NCBI GenBank assembly: GCA_041397775.1
Contig: JAWKWB010000002.1
Span: 186,001 to 250,000 of the forward strand
DNA: 64,000 nt
Direction of reading: 5' to 3'
Source: Ga0077555 sp041397775
Lineage (GTDB): Bacteria > Pseudomonadota > Alphaproteobacteria > Rhizobiales > Hyphomicrobiaceae
Positions 1-8,461 of the stretch are shown piece by piece. How positions within the stretch are numbered: the first letter of the stretch is position 1; each line of letters begins with the position of its first letter. Made by a program: the position numbers and the translations under genes. The notes beneath the pieces are model-generated. The model was not told the origin of the DNA. It saw nothing but the letters and a program-made list of their open reading frames with translations, and searched no databases.

Positions 1-378
1 GACGTCGAGACTTCCCTGAAGACTGCCGACGTGGTGCGGCGCCATTTCCCACACGTCCCCGTCTACGCCCGCGCGCGCAACCGCCGGCACATCTACCGCT
101 TGATGGATCTCGGCGTGACCAGCACACGCCGCGAAACGTTCCTGTCCTCCGTCGACATCACGCGCGAGGTGCTGCGCGGGCTCGGCACGTCGGAGGCGGA
201 GGTGCGGCGGATCACGGAAACCTTCGTCACGCATGATCGCAAGCGCCTCTACGACGACTACCGCCACGCCTCCGATTTCGAGAAGCTCGCCGCGCAGATG
301 CGCAAGAGCGCGGAGGAACTCGAGGAACTGCTGCGTGAGGATATCCAGCCCGCGAAGCCGGAGAAGACGCAGAAGTGA
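1..378 (+). CDS. Kef-type cation/proton antiporter, C-terminal end (partial)
   Basis: Only the last 125 codons are in the window; the frame is open from base 1, so the gene starts upstream. The visible part looks like the end of a RCK/TrkA-N domain of a KefB/KefC-type monovalent cation:proton antiporter: a segment reading VVRRHFPHVPVYARARNRRH, where the NAD-binding domain of these proteins normally discusses moving charge around a Rossmann fold, followed by a helical, charged tail (residues about 75-125). Such proteins sit in the inner membrane and exchange potassium for protons under control of nucleotide or glutathione adducts. Membrane segments would lie upstream, so the family call rests on the tail only. 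The tail ends in a Lys/Pro-rich segment. Confidence 0.6.
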   Translation, partial: DVETSLKTADVVRRHFPHVPVYARARNRRHIYRLMDLGVTSTRRETFLSSVDITREVLRGLGTSEAEVRRITETFVTHDRKRLYDDYRHASDFEKLAAQMRKSAEELEELLREDIQPAKPEKTQK

Positions 379-494
379 GCCCGGGTGCCCACCGAAGCCA
401 TTGACAAGGCTGGAGGCCAGACGTGACAACGCTGGCTCCCTGTGTTGCTTGGCGCGCCGACCGGCGGCCAGGCGGAGGATCTGGAGAAGCCACG

Positions 495-1748
495 ATGTCC
501 GACCCGCGCGCCGAGATCTTCGAGGAGCTGGAGCCGGAGCCGCGCCTCCTGATGGGGCCGGGGCCCGTCGACGTCTATCCTCGCGTGCTGCGCGCCATGT
601 CGGTCCCCCTGCAGGGCCAGTTCGACCCCCAGTTCACGGGCTACATGACGCAGACCATGGCGCTCTACCGCCAGGTCTTCCGGACCGAAAATCCCTGGAC
701 GTTCATGATCGACGGCTCGGCGCGCGCCGGCATCGAGGCGGCCCTCACCTCGCTGATCGCGCCCGGCGACAAGGTGCTGGTCCTGGTTTTCGGCCGCTTC
801 GGCCATCTGCTGGCCGAGATCGCCCGGCGCTCGCGGGCGGAGGTCGTCCTGCTCGAAACGGAGTGGGGCAGCATCGTCGAGCCTCAGCGCGTGGCCGATG
901 CGGTGAAGCGGGAACGGCCCAAGCTCGTCGCGAGCTGCCAGGGCGATACGTCCACCACGGTCTTGCAACCCCTGGCAGAGATCGGACGCATCTGCCGCGA
1001 CAACGACGCGCTGTTCTACGTCGATTGCACGGCCTCGCTCGCCGGCAATCCCTTCGAGACGGATGCCTGGTGCATCGATGTGGCCTCCGCCGGACTGCAG
1101 AAATGCCTGTCCGGTCCGCCGGGCATCGCGCCCATCACCATCGGCCCGCGCGCCGAGCAGGTCGTCGTGGCGCGCAAGCATTACGAGGCGGGCATCAAGC
1201 CGGCCGGTGCCGTCGACGGCAACGGCCCGATCATCCAGTCGAACTACTTCGACCTCGCCATGCTGATGGACTATTGGGGGCCGCGCCGCCTCAACCACCA
1301 CACCGAGGCTGCCTCCATGCTCTATGCCGCCCGCGAGTGTGCCCGCGTCGTGCTGGGCGAGGGCCTCGACAACGGCATCGCGCGCCATCGTCTCGCGTCG
1401 TCGGCGCTGCGGGCCGGCTTGACGGCGATGGGGCTGGAGCTTTTCGGCGATCCACACAACCGCATGGCGAACGTGACCGGTGTCGTCATTCCCGCCGCGA
1501 TCGGCGATCCCGATGCCGTGCGCAGCCAGATGCTGGAGGACTTCGGCATCGAGATCGGCACCTCGTTCGGGCCGCTGCACGGCAAGATCTGGCGCATCGG
1601 CACGATGGGCTACGGTTGCCGCCGGCAGAATGTCCTGCGCTGCCTCGCCTCACTGGAGCAGGTCTTGCGCCGCAATGGCGTGGCGGTGCCTACCGGTGTC
1701 GATGCCGGCGCCGACGTCTACGATGCAGCAGCCAGGGCCAGGGTCTGA
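495..1748 (+). CDS. Class V PLP aminotransferase, PucG-like (ureidoglycine-glyoxylate type)
   Basis: This is a 417-residue fold-type I class V aminotransferase. The N-terminal GPGPVDVYPRVLRAM motif (residues 21-35) is typical of the alanine-glyoxylate / ureidoglycine-glyoxylate / pyridoxamine-pyruvate group. Asp177 in FYVDCTAS should contact the PLP ring nitrogen and Lys203 in GLQKCLSGPPG should form the Schiff base. The frame is open from 423, but ATG 495 has a GGAGAAG ribosome site six bases upstream and starts where the family usually begins. The next two genes resemble oxamate carbamoyltransferase components. A PucG-type enzyme makes oxalurate, the substrate of that complex, so the context favours ureidoglycine-glyoxylate transaminase. 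Substrate choice within class V cannot be proven by eye. Confidence 0.72.
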   Translation: MSDPRAEIFEELEPEPRLLMGPGPVDVYPRVLRAMSVPLQGQFDPQFTGYMTQTMALYRQVFRTENPWTFMIDGSARAGIEAALTSLIAPGDKVLVLVFGRFGHLLAEIARRSRAEVVLLETEWGSIVEPQRVADAVKRERPKLVASCQGDTSTTVLQPLAEIGRICRDNDALFYVDCTASLAGNPFETDAWCIDVASAGLQKCLSGPPGIAPITIGPRAEQVVVARKHYEAGIKPAGAVDGNGPIIQSNYFDLAMLMDYWGPRRLNHHTEAASMLYAARECARVVLGEGLDNGIARHRLASSALRAGLTAMGLELFGDPHNRMANVTGVVIPAAIGDPDAVRSQMLEDFGIEIGTSFGPLHGKIWRIGTMGYGCRRQNVLRCLASLEQVLRRNGVAVPTGVDAGADVYDAAARARV

Positions 1749-1785
1749 ATCAGAGCCCGAGCGCATTTCAACGGAGATCACCGCA

Positions 1786-1977
1786 ATGCCGCCGCAGCCC
1801 TCCGAAGGCAAGCCGAACGGCCTGCTCGCAGCGCCGCCCCGCGTCGTCAACATCGGGCTGGAATCGTTTGCGGCCGACCTGGGCGCGCAGGGTGCTGCGG
1901 TCGTGCATGTCGCATGGGTGCCGCCGGCGCGGGGCGACGCGCGTCTCGCCGGCCTTCTGGCAAAGCTTGGGTCCTGA
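1786..1977 (+). CDS. Small protein resembling a detached C-terminal tail of FdrA/AllF
   Basis: A 63-residue open frame with a GGAG ribosome site nine bases before its ATG lies 37 bases after the aminotransferase. It ends two bases before the next start, so the three genes look like one operon. Residues 17-60 read as a compact beta-alpha-beta unit (RVVNIGLESFAADL, then AAVVHVAWVPPARGD, then a short helix). From memory this pattern closes proteins of the FdrA family, the partner of YlbE in oxamate carbamoyltransferase. The rest of FdrA, a CoA-ligase-like protein of over 500 residues, is absent. It may be a true split subunit or the remnant of an eroded fdrA. The family link is recalled, not searched. 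Confidence 0.5.
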   Translation: MPPQPSEGKPNGLLAAPPRVVNIGLESFAADLGAQGAAVVHVAWVPPARGDARLAGLLAKLGS

Positions 1978-1979
1978 AC

Positions 1980-3248
1980 ATGGCCAGTGGACATCTCGCC
2001 GAGAAAATCGCCGCGGCGAACGATGAAGCCTTGCGACGCCTGCTCGCGGGTGATCCCGTCCTCGTGGATGTGGTGCCGGCGCAGTCCGTGCTGCCGGGCC
2101 TCGCAGAACGCACGATCCTGCACGCCGGCCCGCCCATCGGCTGGGATCGCATGTGCGGCCCCATGCGCGGCGCGGTCACGGGCATCGCCGTGTTCGAGGG
2201 CTGGGCGGACGACCTCGCCGATGCCGAGCGCAAGGCGGCAGCGGGCACTTTCGTCTTCGCGCCCAACCATCACCACGGCGTCGTCGGCCCGATGACGGGC
2301 ATGACCACTCTGTCCCAGCCGCTGCTCGTGGTGGAGAACCGCGCCTTCGGCAATCGCGCCTACTGCGCCATCAACGAAGGCCTCGGCAAGGTCATGCGGT
2401 TCGGCGGCAACGACGCCGAGGTGCTCGCGCGGCTGGGCTGGCTGCGGGACGTGCTGGGGCCCGCCATGGGTGTTGCGCTGCGCGAAATGGGGGGCATTCC
2501 CCTGAAGCCCATCATCGCGCGCGGTCTGACCATGGGCGACGAGATGCACCAGCGCAACGTCGCCTGCTCGAGCCTGCTGTTGCGCCAGTTGGCGCCCGCG
2601 CTCGCCCGCACCAGCACCGATGGCGCCAGCCTGGCGACCTGCCTCACGTTCATTGCCGCCAAAGACCAGTTCTTCCTCAACGTAGCGATGGCCATGGGCA
2701 AGGCCTTGACCGATCCCGCGCGCGACATCCCGGGGGCGTCGATCGTCACCGCCATGTGCCGCAACGGCACCGACTTCGGCATTCGCGTCTCAGGCACCGG
2801 CGACCAGTGGTTCACCGCCCCCGTCGAGATGCCGCGCGGGCTCTACTTCCCGGGGTTCACGGAGAAGGATGCCAACCCCGACATGGGCGACAGCGCCATC
2901 GTCGAGACCGTGGGCCTGGGTGGTTTTGCGATGGCCGCAGCGCCCGCCGTCGTCGGCTTCGTGGGCGCGGGGAGGGCCTCCGATGCCCTGACGTTCACGC
3001 GCGAGATGGGCGAGATCACCTGGGGTGCCAATCCCGAGTGGACCATTCCCTATCTCGACAATGCCGGCGTGCCGACAGGCATCGACGTGCGCCGGGTCGT
3101 GGAGACGGGGATCGCGCCCACCATCAATACCGGCATCGCGCACCGCCAGCCCGGCATCGGGCAGGTCGGTGCGGGCGTGGTGAAAGCGCCACTGGGCTGC
3201 TTCGAGCAGGCGCTGGAGGCGCTGGCGGAACGGCTGGGCGTGACCTGA
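1980..3248 (+). CDS. allG: DUF1116 protein, AllG/YlbE-like subunit of oxamate carbamoyltransferase
   Basis: This 422-residue protein matches E. coli YlbE (AllG, DUF1116) along its length. Shared blocks include LHAGPPIGWDRMCGPMRGAV (residues 48-67), the VFEGWA block, ARGLTMGDEMHQRN, SIVTAMCRNGTDFGIRVSG, NPDMGDSAIVET and the terminal GAGVVKAPLGCFEQALEAL. In E. coli, FdrA, YlbE and YlbF together split oxalurate into oxamate and carbamoyl phosphate in anaerobic allantoin breakdown, with a carbamate kinase alongside. Here no ylbF or carbamate kinase homologue is visible and fdrA is at most represented by the tail-like gene just upstream. The ATG at 1980 is two bases after the previous stop, suggesting coupling. 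Longer upstream starts in the frame would overlap that gene. Confidence 0.85.
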   Translation: MASGHLAEKIAAANDEALRRLLAGDPVLVDVVPAQSVLPGLAERTILHAGPPIGWDRMCGPMRGAVTGIAVFEGWADDLADAERKAAAGTFVFAPNHHHGVVGPMTGMTTLSQPLLVVENRAFGNRAYCAINEGLGKVMRFGGNDAEVLARLGWLRDVLGPAMGVALREMGGIPLKPIIARGLTMGDEMHQRNVACSSLLLRQLAPALARTSTDGASLATCLTFIAAKDQFFLNVAMAMGKALTDPARDIPGASIVTAMCRNGTDFGIRVSGTGDQWFTAPVEMPRGLYFPGFTEKDANPDMGDSAIVETVGLGGFAMAAAPAVVGFVGAGRASDALTFTREMGEITWGANPEWTIPYLDNAGVPTGIDVRRVVETGIAPTINTGIAHRQPGIGQVGAGVVKAPLGCFEQALEALAERLGVT

Positions 3249-3280
3249 TCCCGTCCCGCCGGTCACGCCGACCCGCAGGT

Positions 3281-3302
3281 GGCTCCGCCGGCAGGCGGGG
3301 CC
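3281..3302. terminator. Hairpin between convergent genes
   Basis: GGCTCCGCC and GGCGGGGCC form a nine-base-pair stem with one mismatch and a four-base loop, in the 60-base gap between the convergent allG-like gene and the PaaI gene. There is no U tract, so it is only a possible terminator. Confidence 0.35.
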
Positions 3303-3308
3303 AAGAAC

Positions 3309-3719
3309 TCAATCGCGCTTTTCGAGCACCATCTGGGTCTGGGTGATCATCGCCAGCAGGCGGCCCTCCGCGTTCGTCAGGCGCGTCTGCCACACCTGTG
3401 TGCGGCGCCCCCTGTGCAGCGGCGTCGAGACGCCGATCACGGTGCTGCCGAGCGGTGCGGGGGCAAAGAAATTCGTCTTGCTCTCCATGGTCGTCGTGCC
3501 CGCACCCTTGGGCAGGTTGATCACGGTGCCCACGGCGCCGAGATAGTCGGCGAAGGACATGTAGGCACCGCCGTGCAGGATGCCCGAGCCGTTGCCCATG
3601 TCCTCGCGCGCAACCATGCGCGCCTCGATGCGGTCGGGCGCGACGCTGACCAGTTCGATGCCGAGGAGCTTGGAGAAAGCGGGCATGCGCTCGCTGAGCT
3701 TGGAGAGTAGCTTGTCCAC
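3309..3719 (-). CDS. PaaI-family hotdog thioesterase
   Basis: This 136-residue protein has the single-hotdog architecture of the PaaI/4HBT thioesterases. The helix motif HGGAYMSFAD (residues 49-58) is present, where the Asp is the usual catalytic acid, followed by the strand block TTTMESKTNFFAPAPLGS. These cytosolic enzymes hydrolyse acyl- or aryl-CoA thioesters. The gene is alone on its strand, facing the allG-like operon end to end, so context gives no substrate. Length is normal for the family. Confidence 0.85.
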   Translation of the reverse strand: MDKLLSKLSERMPAFSKLLGIELVSVAPDRIEARMVAREDMGNGSGILHGGAYMSFADYLGAVGTVINLPKGAGTTTMESKTNFFAPAPLGSTVIGVSTPLHRGRRTQVWQTRLTNAEGRLLAMITQTQMVLEKRD

Positions 3720-3860
3720 GGGGTGAGGTCCTTGGGATGGGGAAGGCAGATGCTGCGGGAAATTAATCGACCCGACGCGGCAGGGCCAGTCCTACGCTGT
3801 GGCGCCCCCGCATTCAGCGAAGAGCCCGAGGAGCCAAGCCAATCTACTTGTTTGGAGGAT

Positions 3861-3937
3861 TGGTAGCGGGAGGCGGACTTGAACCGCCGACCTAAGGATT
3901 ATGAGACCTTCGCTCTAACCACCTGAGCTATCCCGCC
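3861..3937 (-). tRNA. tRNA-Met (CAU), elongator type
   Basis: Read on the minus strand, 77 bases fold as a complete tRNA: acceptor stem GGCGGGA pairs with TCCCGCT (with a G1-U72 wobble), D-loop AGCTCAGGTGGTTAGAGC, anticodon loop CTCATAA with CAU anticodon, T-loop GGTTCAAGTCC and an encoded CCA end. The anticodon stem has a U-U at its loop-proximal pair. The G1-U72 pair and CCGCTACCA end are like alphaproteobacterial elongator tRNA-Met. A lysidine-modified tRNA-Ile2, which also has CAU, is the alternative but its acceptor usually differs. An initiator tRNA is excluded by the closed acceptor stem and lack of the GGG anticodon stem triplet. Confidence 0.93.
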
Positions 3938-4091
3938 AACGCGAGAGCGATATAGGTAGCGTCGCACACACCTGTCAAGCGGGCGCTGTCGCCGCGCACG
4001 CCTCCAGGAGGGCCGATGGATGCCAAAAACCGTCAGAGGGTCAGTGTGTCACAGCCTCACGGGGGCGTCCAACGGTCCTTGCCCCCCTGGA

Positions 4092-6152
4092 TCAGCGGCG
4101 TTCCGCTTGATCCACCAGCGCCCCCAGCCGTTTCAGGACACGCTGGCTGATCGTCCCGGCTGCGGGACAGGCCTCCTGCTTGAAGCGGGAATAGAGCGCG
4201 GCTGCGTCGCCACGGAAAGCCAGCCCCATGGCCCGCCGCGCAATGCCGGTCGCCACCGATCCGTTCGACCAGCGGGGCTTGCAGCCCAGATCGCCCAGGT
4301 AGGCCGTGAGGCGGGGGCCTGCATCGCCGGACTGTGCTGTCGTCTGCGAGCGCGACATCGCCGCCCACGCCTGGCCCTGCGCCGCACCGTTCCAGGTCGT
4401 GGCAGCCCCGCCGCGCGAGAACAGCGGCGCCAGGGCCTCTGCAACCCTGGCGCGGATCAGCGGATTGGCGATGCGCTTGACCTGCTCGTCGACGTCGCCG
4501 GCCACGTCCGCCGCGATCGGTCGCAGGACGGCCTCGCTGAGATCGGCAAGCTCGGCTTGCGTGGCGGCTGGCGGGTTGGTCAGCCAGATCTGTGCTTCGC
4601 GCAACGATGTGGCGCGGATGCGCGCGCCCGCCAGATTGGTGCCTTGCAGGCGGGCCTTGTAGAATTCGGCGCCCTCCAGGTCCGCGTCGCGCAGGTTGGC
4701 GCCATAGAGCGCGGTGTGGGCGAGAATGGCACCCTGCAGCCCCGCGCTCGTGAAATCGGCCCCGTAGAGGCGGCTGCCCGTGAGGTCGGCGCCCTGCAGC
4801 GAGGCGGTGGCGAAATTGGCGACGTAGAGCTGAACGCCCCCGGTGAGGTCCGCCTTCTCCAGGTGCGCGCCGTAGAAGCTCGTCGCCACGAGCTTGGCAT
4901 AGGACAAGTCTGCGCTGGTCAGATCGGTGTCTTCGAGCCGCGCCTCGCTCATATCGACGCCGGCCATGCGCGCGTCGCTGAGGCGCGCCCGCGTGAAGTC
5001 GGCTTGCCGCGCGGAGGCGCAACGGGCCGCTCTCCGGTTCTCGCTGAGCAGCAGCTCGTTGATGTCCGCGCACTGCATGAGCGCACCGCGCAGATCCGCG
5101 CCGATGAAACTTGCCCCATCGAGATCGGCGCCCGTCAGGTCGGCCTGGTGCATGTCGGTCCGGTCGAGGCGGGCATGCCTCAGGTTTCGTCCGCGCAGGA
5201 TCAGCGTCGGCTCGCCGGGGGTCACGTCCCTGTCGACGACGAGGTCGAGGTCCGTGACGTTGAGATTGCGCTCGAAGATGCCGAACAACTTCCCGTCCGC
5301 GCTGTGGCCGACGAACGGCATGACGAAGCCGTAGGCAGCGCGCTGCGGCGCCAGCGCATTGCCGCGAGCCGCCCCCCAGATGGTGCGGCTCTGGCGGTCG
5401 AGCCATTCGTCGGGGATGGTCGCCACGAGATAGGAGAACAACCCCACCACGATCAGCAGCGCAGACGTCACCGCAAAGCTGATGGGATGCGCCAGCGTCA
5501 TCTTCCCGAAGGCCTCGAAGAACGAGACTTCCGACCGGATCAGGAACACGCCGATCATGATCAAGAGGACGATGTCGCAGGTCAGCGCCAGCCGGTGCAT
5601 GCCCGTGATGAAGACGTCGTGGTAGGGCAGGAACACCACCTGGATGTAGAGCAGCAGGAGCACGGGCACGAAAACCAGCGTCAGCCACGTCATGCCATGC
5701 AGGAAGATGCCCATTACGCGGCTGCGTTCGGGCCCCGCGATGCCCTGCACGAAGAAGAAGTTGTGCAATTCCAGCCGCAGCGGATGCGTGCGTTCGTGCG
5801 TCGGCTCCAGCGCGCCGATCGCCTGGTCGAAGGCGAGCGTCTTGCGCGCGAGCATGACGAGCTGCGACACGACGCCGACGTGGAACAGCACGATCACCAG
5901 CGGCGCGAAGAGGAAGAAGCGGGTGAGGTCGATCTGGACCTGCAGCACCGGCAGCGGGATCTCGCGCGACAGCAGCAGATCCTTGTGCGACACGCCGGCG
6001 AACGCGATCAGCAGGTAGCTCATGATCGCGATGAAGATCAGCCAGGCCGTGTGCGACGTGTCGCTCGAACGGTTGACGGCCTCGAGCAGGCTGTAGGGAT
6101 TGACGGGCGTCTCCTCGACAGGGACGCCGTTCGTCGCCTTGACAGTGCTCAT
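4092..6152 (-). CDS. Membrane-anchored pentapeptide-repeat protein
   Basis: From ATG 6152 the product is 686 residues. Residues 1-250 hold about five hydrophobic segments (near 36-53, 79-100, 150-177, 189-205 and 225-244), giving a polytopic inner-membrane module. Residues about 315-540 are pentapeptide repeats of the A(D/N)LxG kind (for example LTGADLDGASFIGADLRGAL), which should form a quadrilateral beta-helix facing one side of the membrane. The last 140 residues are helical and lack repeats. The frame is open to 6251, but the upstream part is not protein-like and the chosen ATG has a GGGGAG site. No enzymatic motif is visible. Pentapeptide proteins often act as protein or DNA mimics or scaffolds; the role here is unknown. 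The gene is monocistronic. Confidence 0.85.
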   Translation of the reverse strand: MSTVKATNGVPVEETPVNPYSLLEAVNRSSDTSHTAWLIFIAIMSYLLIAFAGVSHKDLLLSREIPLPVLQVQIDLTRFFLFAPLVIVLFHVGVVSQLVMLARKTLAFDQAIGALEPTHERTHPLRLELHNFFFVQGIAGPERSRVMGIFLHGMTWLTLVFVPVLLLLYIQVVFLPYHDVFITGMHRLALTCDIVLLIMIGVFLIRSEVSFFEAFGKMTLAHPISFAVTSALLIVVGLFSYLVATIPDEWLDRQSRTIWGAARGNALAPQRAAYGFVMPFVGHSADGKLFGIFERNLNVTDLDLVVDRDVTPGEPTLILRGRNLRHARLDRTDMHQADLTGADLDGASFIGADLRGALMQCADINELLLSENRRAARCASARQADFTRARLSDARMAGVDMSEARLEDTDLTSADLSYAKLVATSFYGAHLEKADLTGGVQLYVANFATASLQGADLTGSRLYGADFTSAGLQGAILAHTALYGANLRDADLEGAEFYKARLQGTNLAGARIRATSLREAQIWLTNPPAATQAELADLSEAVLRPIAADVAGDVDEQVKRIANPLIRARVAEALAPLFSRGGAATTWNGAAQGQAWAAMSRSQTTAQSGDAGPRLTAYLGDLGCKPRWSNGSVATGIARRAMGLAFRGDAAALYSRFKQEACPAAGTISQRVLKRLGALVDQAERR

Positions 6153-6306
6153 TCCGCCGAACTCCCCACACCGCACCACGTTTCGGGTCGAACGGCAGGA
6201 TATCGGATAAATGAGGGCAAGGGCATCGCACCGGCCATGCCCCCAGGGCATTTCGATGGCCGGTGTGCCCTCGCCGCACTATCGCGCGCGTGTGGTGTGC
6301 GCGTGC

Positions 6307-7071
6307 TCAACCGGAGATCGAAAATCCGCCGTCGACGGGGATCGCGGTGCCCGTTACGAAATCCGAGGCAGGGGAGGCGAGGAACACGGCGATGCCCGCG
6401 AAGTCGCCCGGCTCGCCCCAGCGTTTGGCAGGCGTGCGCTTGAGCACGTTCTCGTGCAGTCCGTCCACCTGCTTGCGGGCGTTCTGCGTCAGCTCCGTGT
6501 CGATCCAGCCCGGCAGCACGGCGTTGACCTGGATGTTCTCCGTGGCCCATGCCGTCGCCAGCGCCTTCGTCATCTGCACGATGCCGCCCTTGGAGGCGGC
6601 GTAGGGGGTGGCGAACGGCGCGCCGAAGATCGACATCATCGAGCCGATGTTGATGATCTTGCCGCCGCCGCCCGCCTTCATGGCGGGATAGGCCGCATGC
6701 GAGCAGTAGAACGCGCCATCGAGGTTGATCGACAGCACGTCGCGCCACTCGGCCATGGTGTAGGTTTCCGGCCGCTTGCGGATGTTGATGCCGGCGTTGT
6801 TCACGAGGATGTCGAGGCGACCCATCTGTTTGACACACGCGTCGACCATCGCCCGGCAGGAGGCGTCGTCGGCGACATTGACCTCGAGCACCGCCGTGCG
6901 CACGCCGAGCCTGGCGAGGTCGTCGGCCGCGGCCTTGGATTTGGCGACGTTGCGGCCCGCGATGACGACGTCGGCGCCGGCCTCCGCCATGCCGCGCGCC
7001 ATGCCCAGGCCAATGCCACCGTTGCCACCGGTGACGAGGGCGACTTTCCCCTTGAGATCGAAGCGTGACAT
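6307..7071 (-). CDS. SDR-family NAD(P)-dependent dehydrogenase
   Basis: A 254-residue classical short-chain dehydrogenase. The cofactor motif TGGNGGIG is at residues 14-21, NNAG at 91-94 and the catalytic Ser144, Tyr157 and Lys161 are all present. The C-terminal PVDGGFSISG is typical. Overall it resembles gluconate 5-dehydrogenase / 2-deoxy-gluconate 3-dehydrogenase (KduD) types, which act on sugar acids in the cytosol, but substrate cannot be assigned. The start at 7071 has GGGAG about nine bases upstream. It is divergent from the ABC operon that starts at 7411, with which it may share a control region. The frame is open far upstream as a shadow of that operon. Confidence 0.85.
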   Translation of the reverse strand: MSRFDLKGKVALVTGGNGGIGLGMARGMAEAGADVVIAGRNVAKSKAAADDLARLGVRTAVLEVNVADDASCRAMVDACVKQMGRLDILVNNAGINIRKRPETYTMAEWRDVLSINLDGAFYCSHAAYPAMKAGGGGKIINIGSMMSIFGAPFATPYAASKGGIVQMTKALATAWATENIQVNAVLPGWIDTELTQNARKQVDGLHENVLKRTPAKRWGEPGDFAGIAVFLASPASDFVTGTAIPVDGGFSISG

Positions 7072-7410
7072 TGCGTTTGCTCCCTGATGCCTTGTTGCGA
7101 AGTCGTGCCGGTGCGTGCCGACGTTATTGTTCCTGTTCCGACTTTTGCTCTCGGTCGCCCCGCAAGGGGATGTGGATGTCGGAGCCGGGACACCGGGTCT
7201 CGGGTGTAAGCAAGAATGCGGCGGGGAGCAATCGCGGCTGGGGGCGTCGATGGCGGGCGGGGTCGTCAATGGTAGAGACGCCCAACTTCCAGCCGCCCCG
7301 CGCGCATTCTTCCGGCATCGTGCCGCGGGGCTTTTGCGTTGACGCCGCTTGCGTGCGCTGTCACTTTTTTCCCGACGCTGCCGTCGAACGAGGGGAGGCA
7401 TTGAACGCCC
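7072..7410. other. Divergent intergenic region (339 bases)
   Basis: This gap separates the minus-strand SDR gene from the ABC-importer operon and should hold both promoters. I see no clear sigma-70 pair or classic operator. It contains a degenerate long inverted repeat (listed separately) whose right arm resembles a hairpin arm at 49.78 kb. A C-rich stretch and a TTTTTT run near 7365 precede the ABC operon. Confidence 0.5.
7127..7193. repeat. Degenerate inverted repeat related to the 49.7-kb hairpin
   Basis: TTGTTCCTGTTCCGAC (7127-7142) can pair with GTCGGAGCCGGGACAC (7178-7193) by 12 Watson-Crick pairs, two G-T wobbles and two mismatches. The stretch 7177-7193 matches 16 of 17 bases of 49776-49792, the right arm of the second hairpin described there. 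This suggests a dispersed, decaying palindromic element. Confidence 0.4.
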
Positions 7411-8445
7411 ATGCGCATATCCAGAGCATTGACCGCCGTCACCGGACTTCTCGCACTGTCCACCGCATCCCCTGCCTTCGCGCAGAAGACCTTGACCGTC
7501 GCCGGCTACGGCGGCTCCTGGGAGCAGACGTTCCGCAAGGAGGTGTTCCCCGACTTCGAGAAGAAGCACGGCGTCAAGATCGAGTACACGACCGGCAACT
7601 CCACCGACACCATCGCCAAGCTGCAGGCCCAGAAGGGCAACCAGGTGATCGACGTCGCCATCGTCGACGACGGTCCGATGTACCTGGCGATCGGGCTCGG
7701 CTTCTGCGCCAAGATCGACGGCTTGCCGAAGGCGGATCTCTATCCCTCGGCGCTGTTCAAGAACGATCTCGCCGTCGCCGTCGGCCAGACCGGCACCGGA
7801 CTGATGATCAACACCAAGATCTTCAAGGAGAAGGGCTGGCCCGTCCCCACCTCCTGGAACGATCTGAAGGACGCCAAGTTCAAGAAGCTCGTCGTCATCC
7901 CGCCGATCAACAACACCTACGGCCTCTACACGCTCATCCAGTTCGCCCGCATGAACGGCGGCGGCGAGAAGAGCATCGAACCGGGTTTCAAGGTGATGAA
8001 GGAGGCCGTCAATCCGAACGTGCTCGTCTACGAGCCCTCGCCCGGCAAGATGACCGAGCTGTTCCAGTCGGGCCAGGCCGTGATCGGCGTCTGGGGCACG
8101 GGCCGCGTCCAGGCGTTCGCCAACACGGGCTTCCCCGTCGACTTCATCTATCCCAAGGAGGGCGCGCCGATCCTGCGCGCCTCGGCGTGCCCGGTGGCCA
8201 AGGCCAAGGTCGATCCCCTGGCACACGAGCTGATCAAGACGCTGATCAGCCGGGACGTGCAGACGAAGCTCGCCAAGCTCATCGGCAACGGTCCCGTCAA
8301 CACCAAGGTCGACGTGAACATGCCTGAGCTCAAGATGGCGCCGGTCGGCGAGCGCGCCAAGAAGGTCGTGTCGTTCGATTGGGACCTGATCAATCCGAAG
8401 CGGCAGGAGTGGACCAAGCGCTGGAACCGAGAGGTCGAGCGCTGA
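7411..8445 (+). CDS. ABC transporter periplasmic substrate-binding protein (PotD-like)
   Basis: This 344-residue protein starts with a clear Sec signal peptide (MRISRALTAVTGLLALSTASPAFA, cleaved before QKTL). The mature part opens with LTVAGYGGSWEQTFRKEVFPDFEKKHGVKIEY, typical of family 1 extracellular solute-binding proteins of the PotD/spermidine-opine group. It would capture a solute in the periplasm and pass it to the permeases encoded just downstream. A GGGGAGG-like site lies before the ATG. The ligand is probably a small amine, opine or amino acid, because dehydrogenases for such compounds follow in the same operon; that is inference. Confidence 0.88.
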   Translation: MRISRALTAVTGLLALSTASPAFAQKTLTVAGYGGSWEQTFRKEVFPDFEKKHGVKIEYTTGNSTDTIAKLQAQKGNQVIDVAIVDDGPMYLAIGLGFCAKIDGLPKADLYPSALFKNDLAVAVGQTGTGLMINTKIFKEKGWPVPTSWNDLKDAKFKKLVVIPPINNTYGLYTLIQFARMNGGGEKSIEPGFKVMKEAVNPNVLVYEPSPGKMTELFQSGQAVIGVWGTGRVQAFANTGFPVDFIYPKEGAPILRASACPVAKAKVDPLAHELIKTLISRDVQTKLAKLIGNGPVNTKVDVNMPELKMAPVGERAKKVVSFDWDLINPKRQEWTKRWNREVER

Positions 8446-8461
8446 GAGCTGCGGGCACGAG

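Noticed and set aside
4020..6443. 807-residue plus-strand open frame over the pentapeptide-repeat gene
   Set aside because: It is antisense to a well-formed protein with membrane helices and pentapeptide repeats; its own translation shows only reflected repeats and low complexity.
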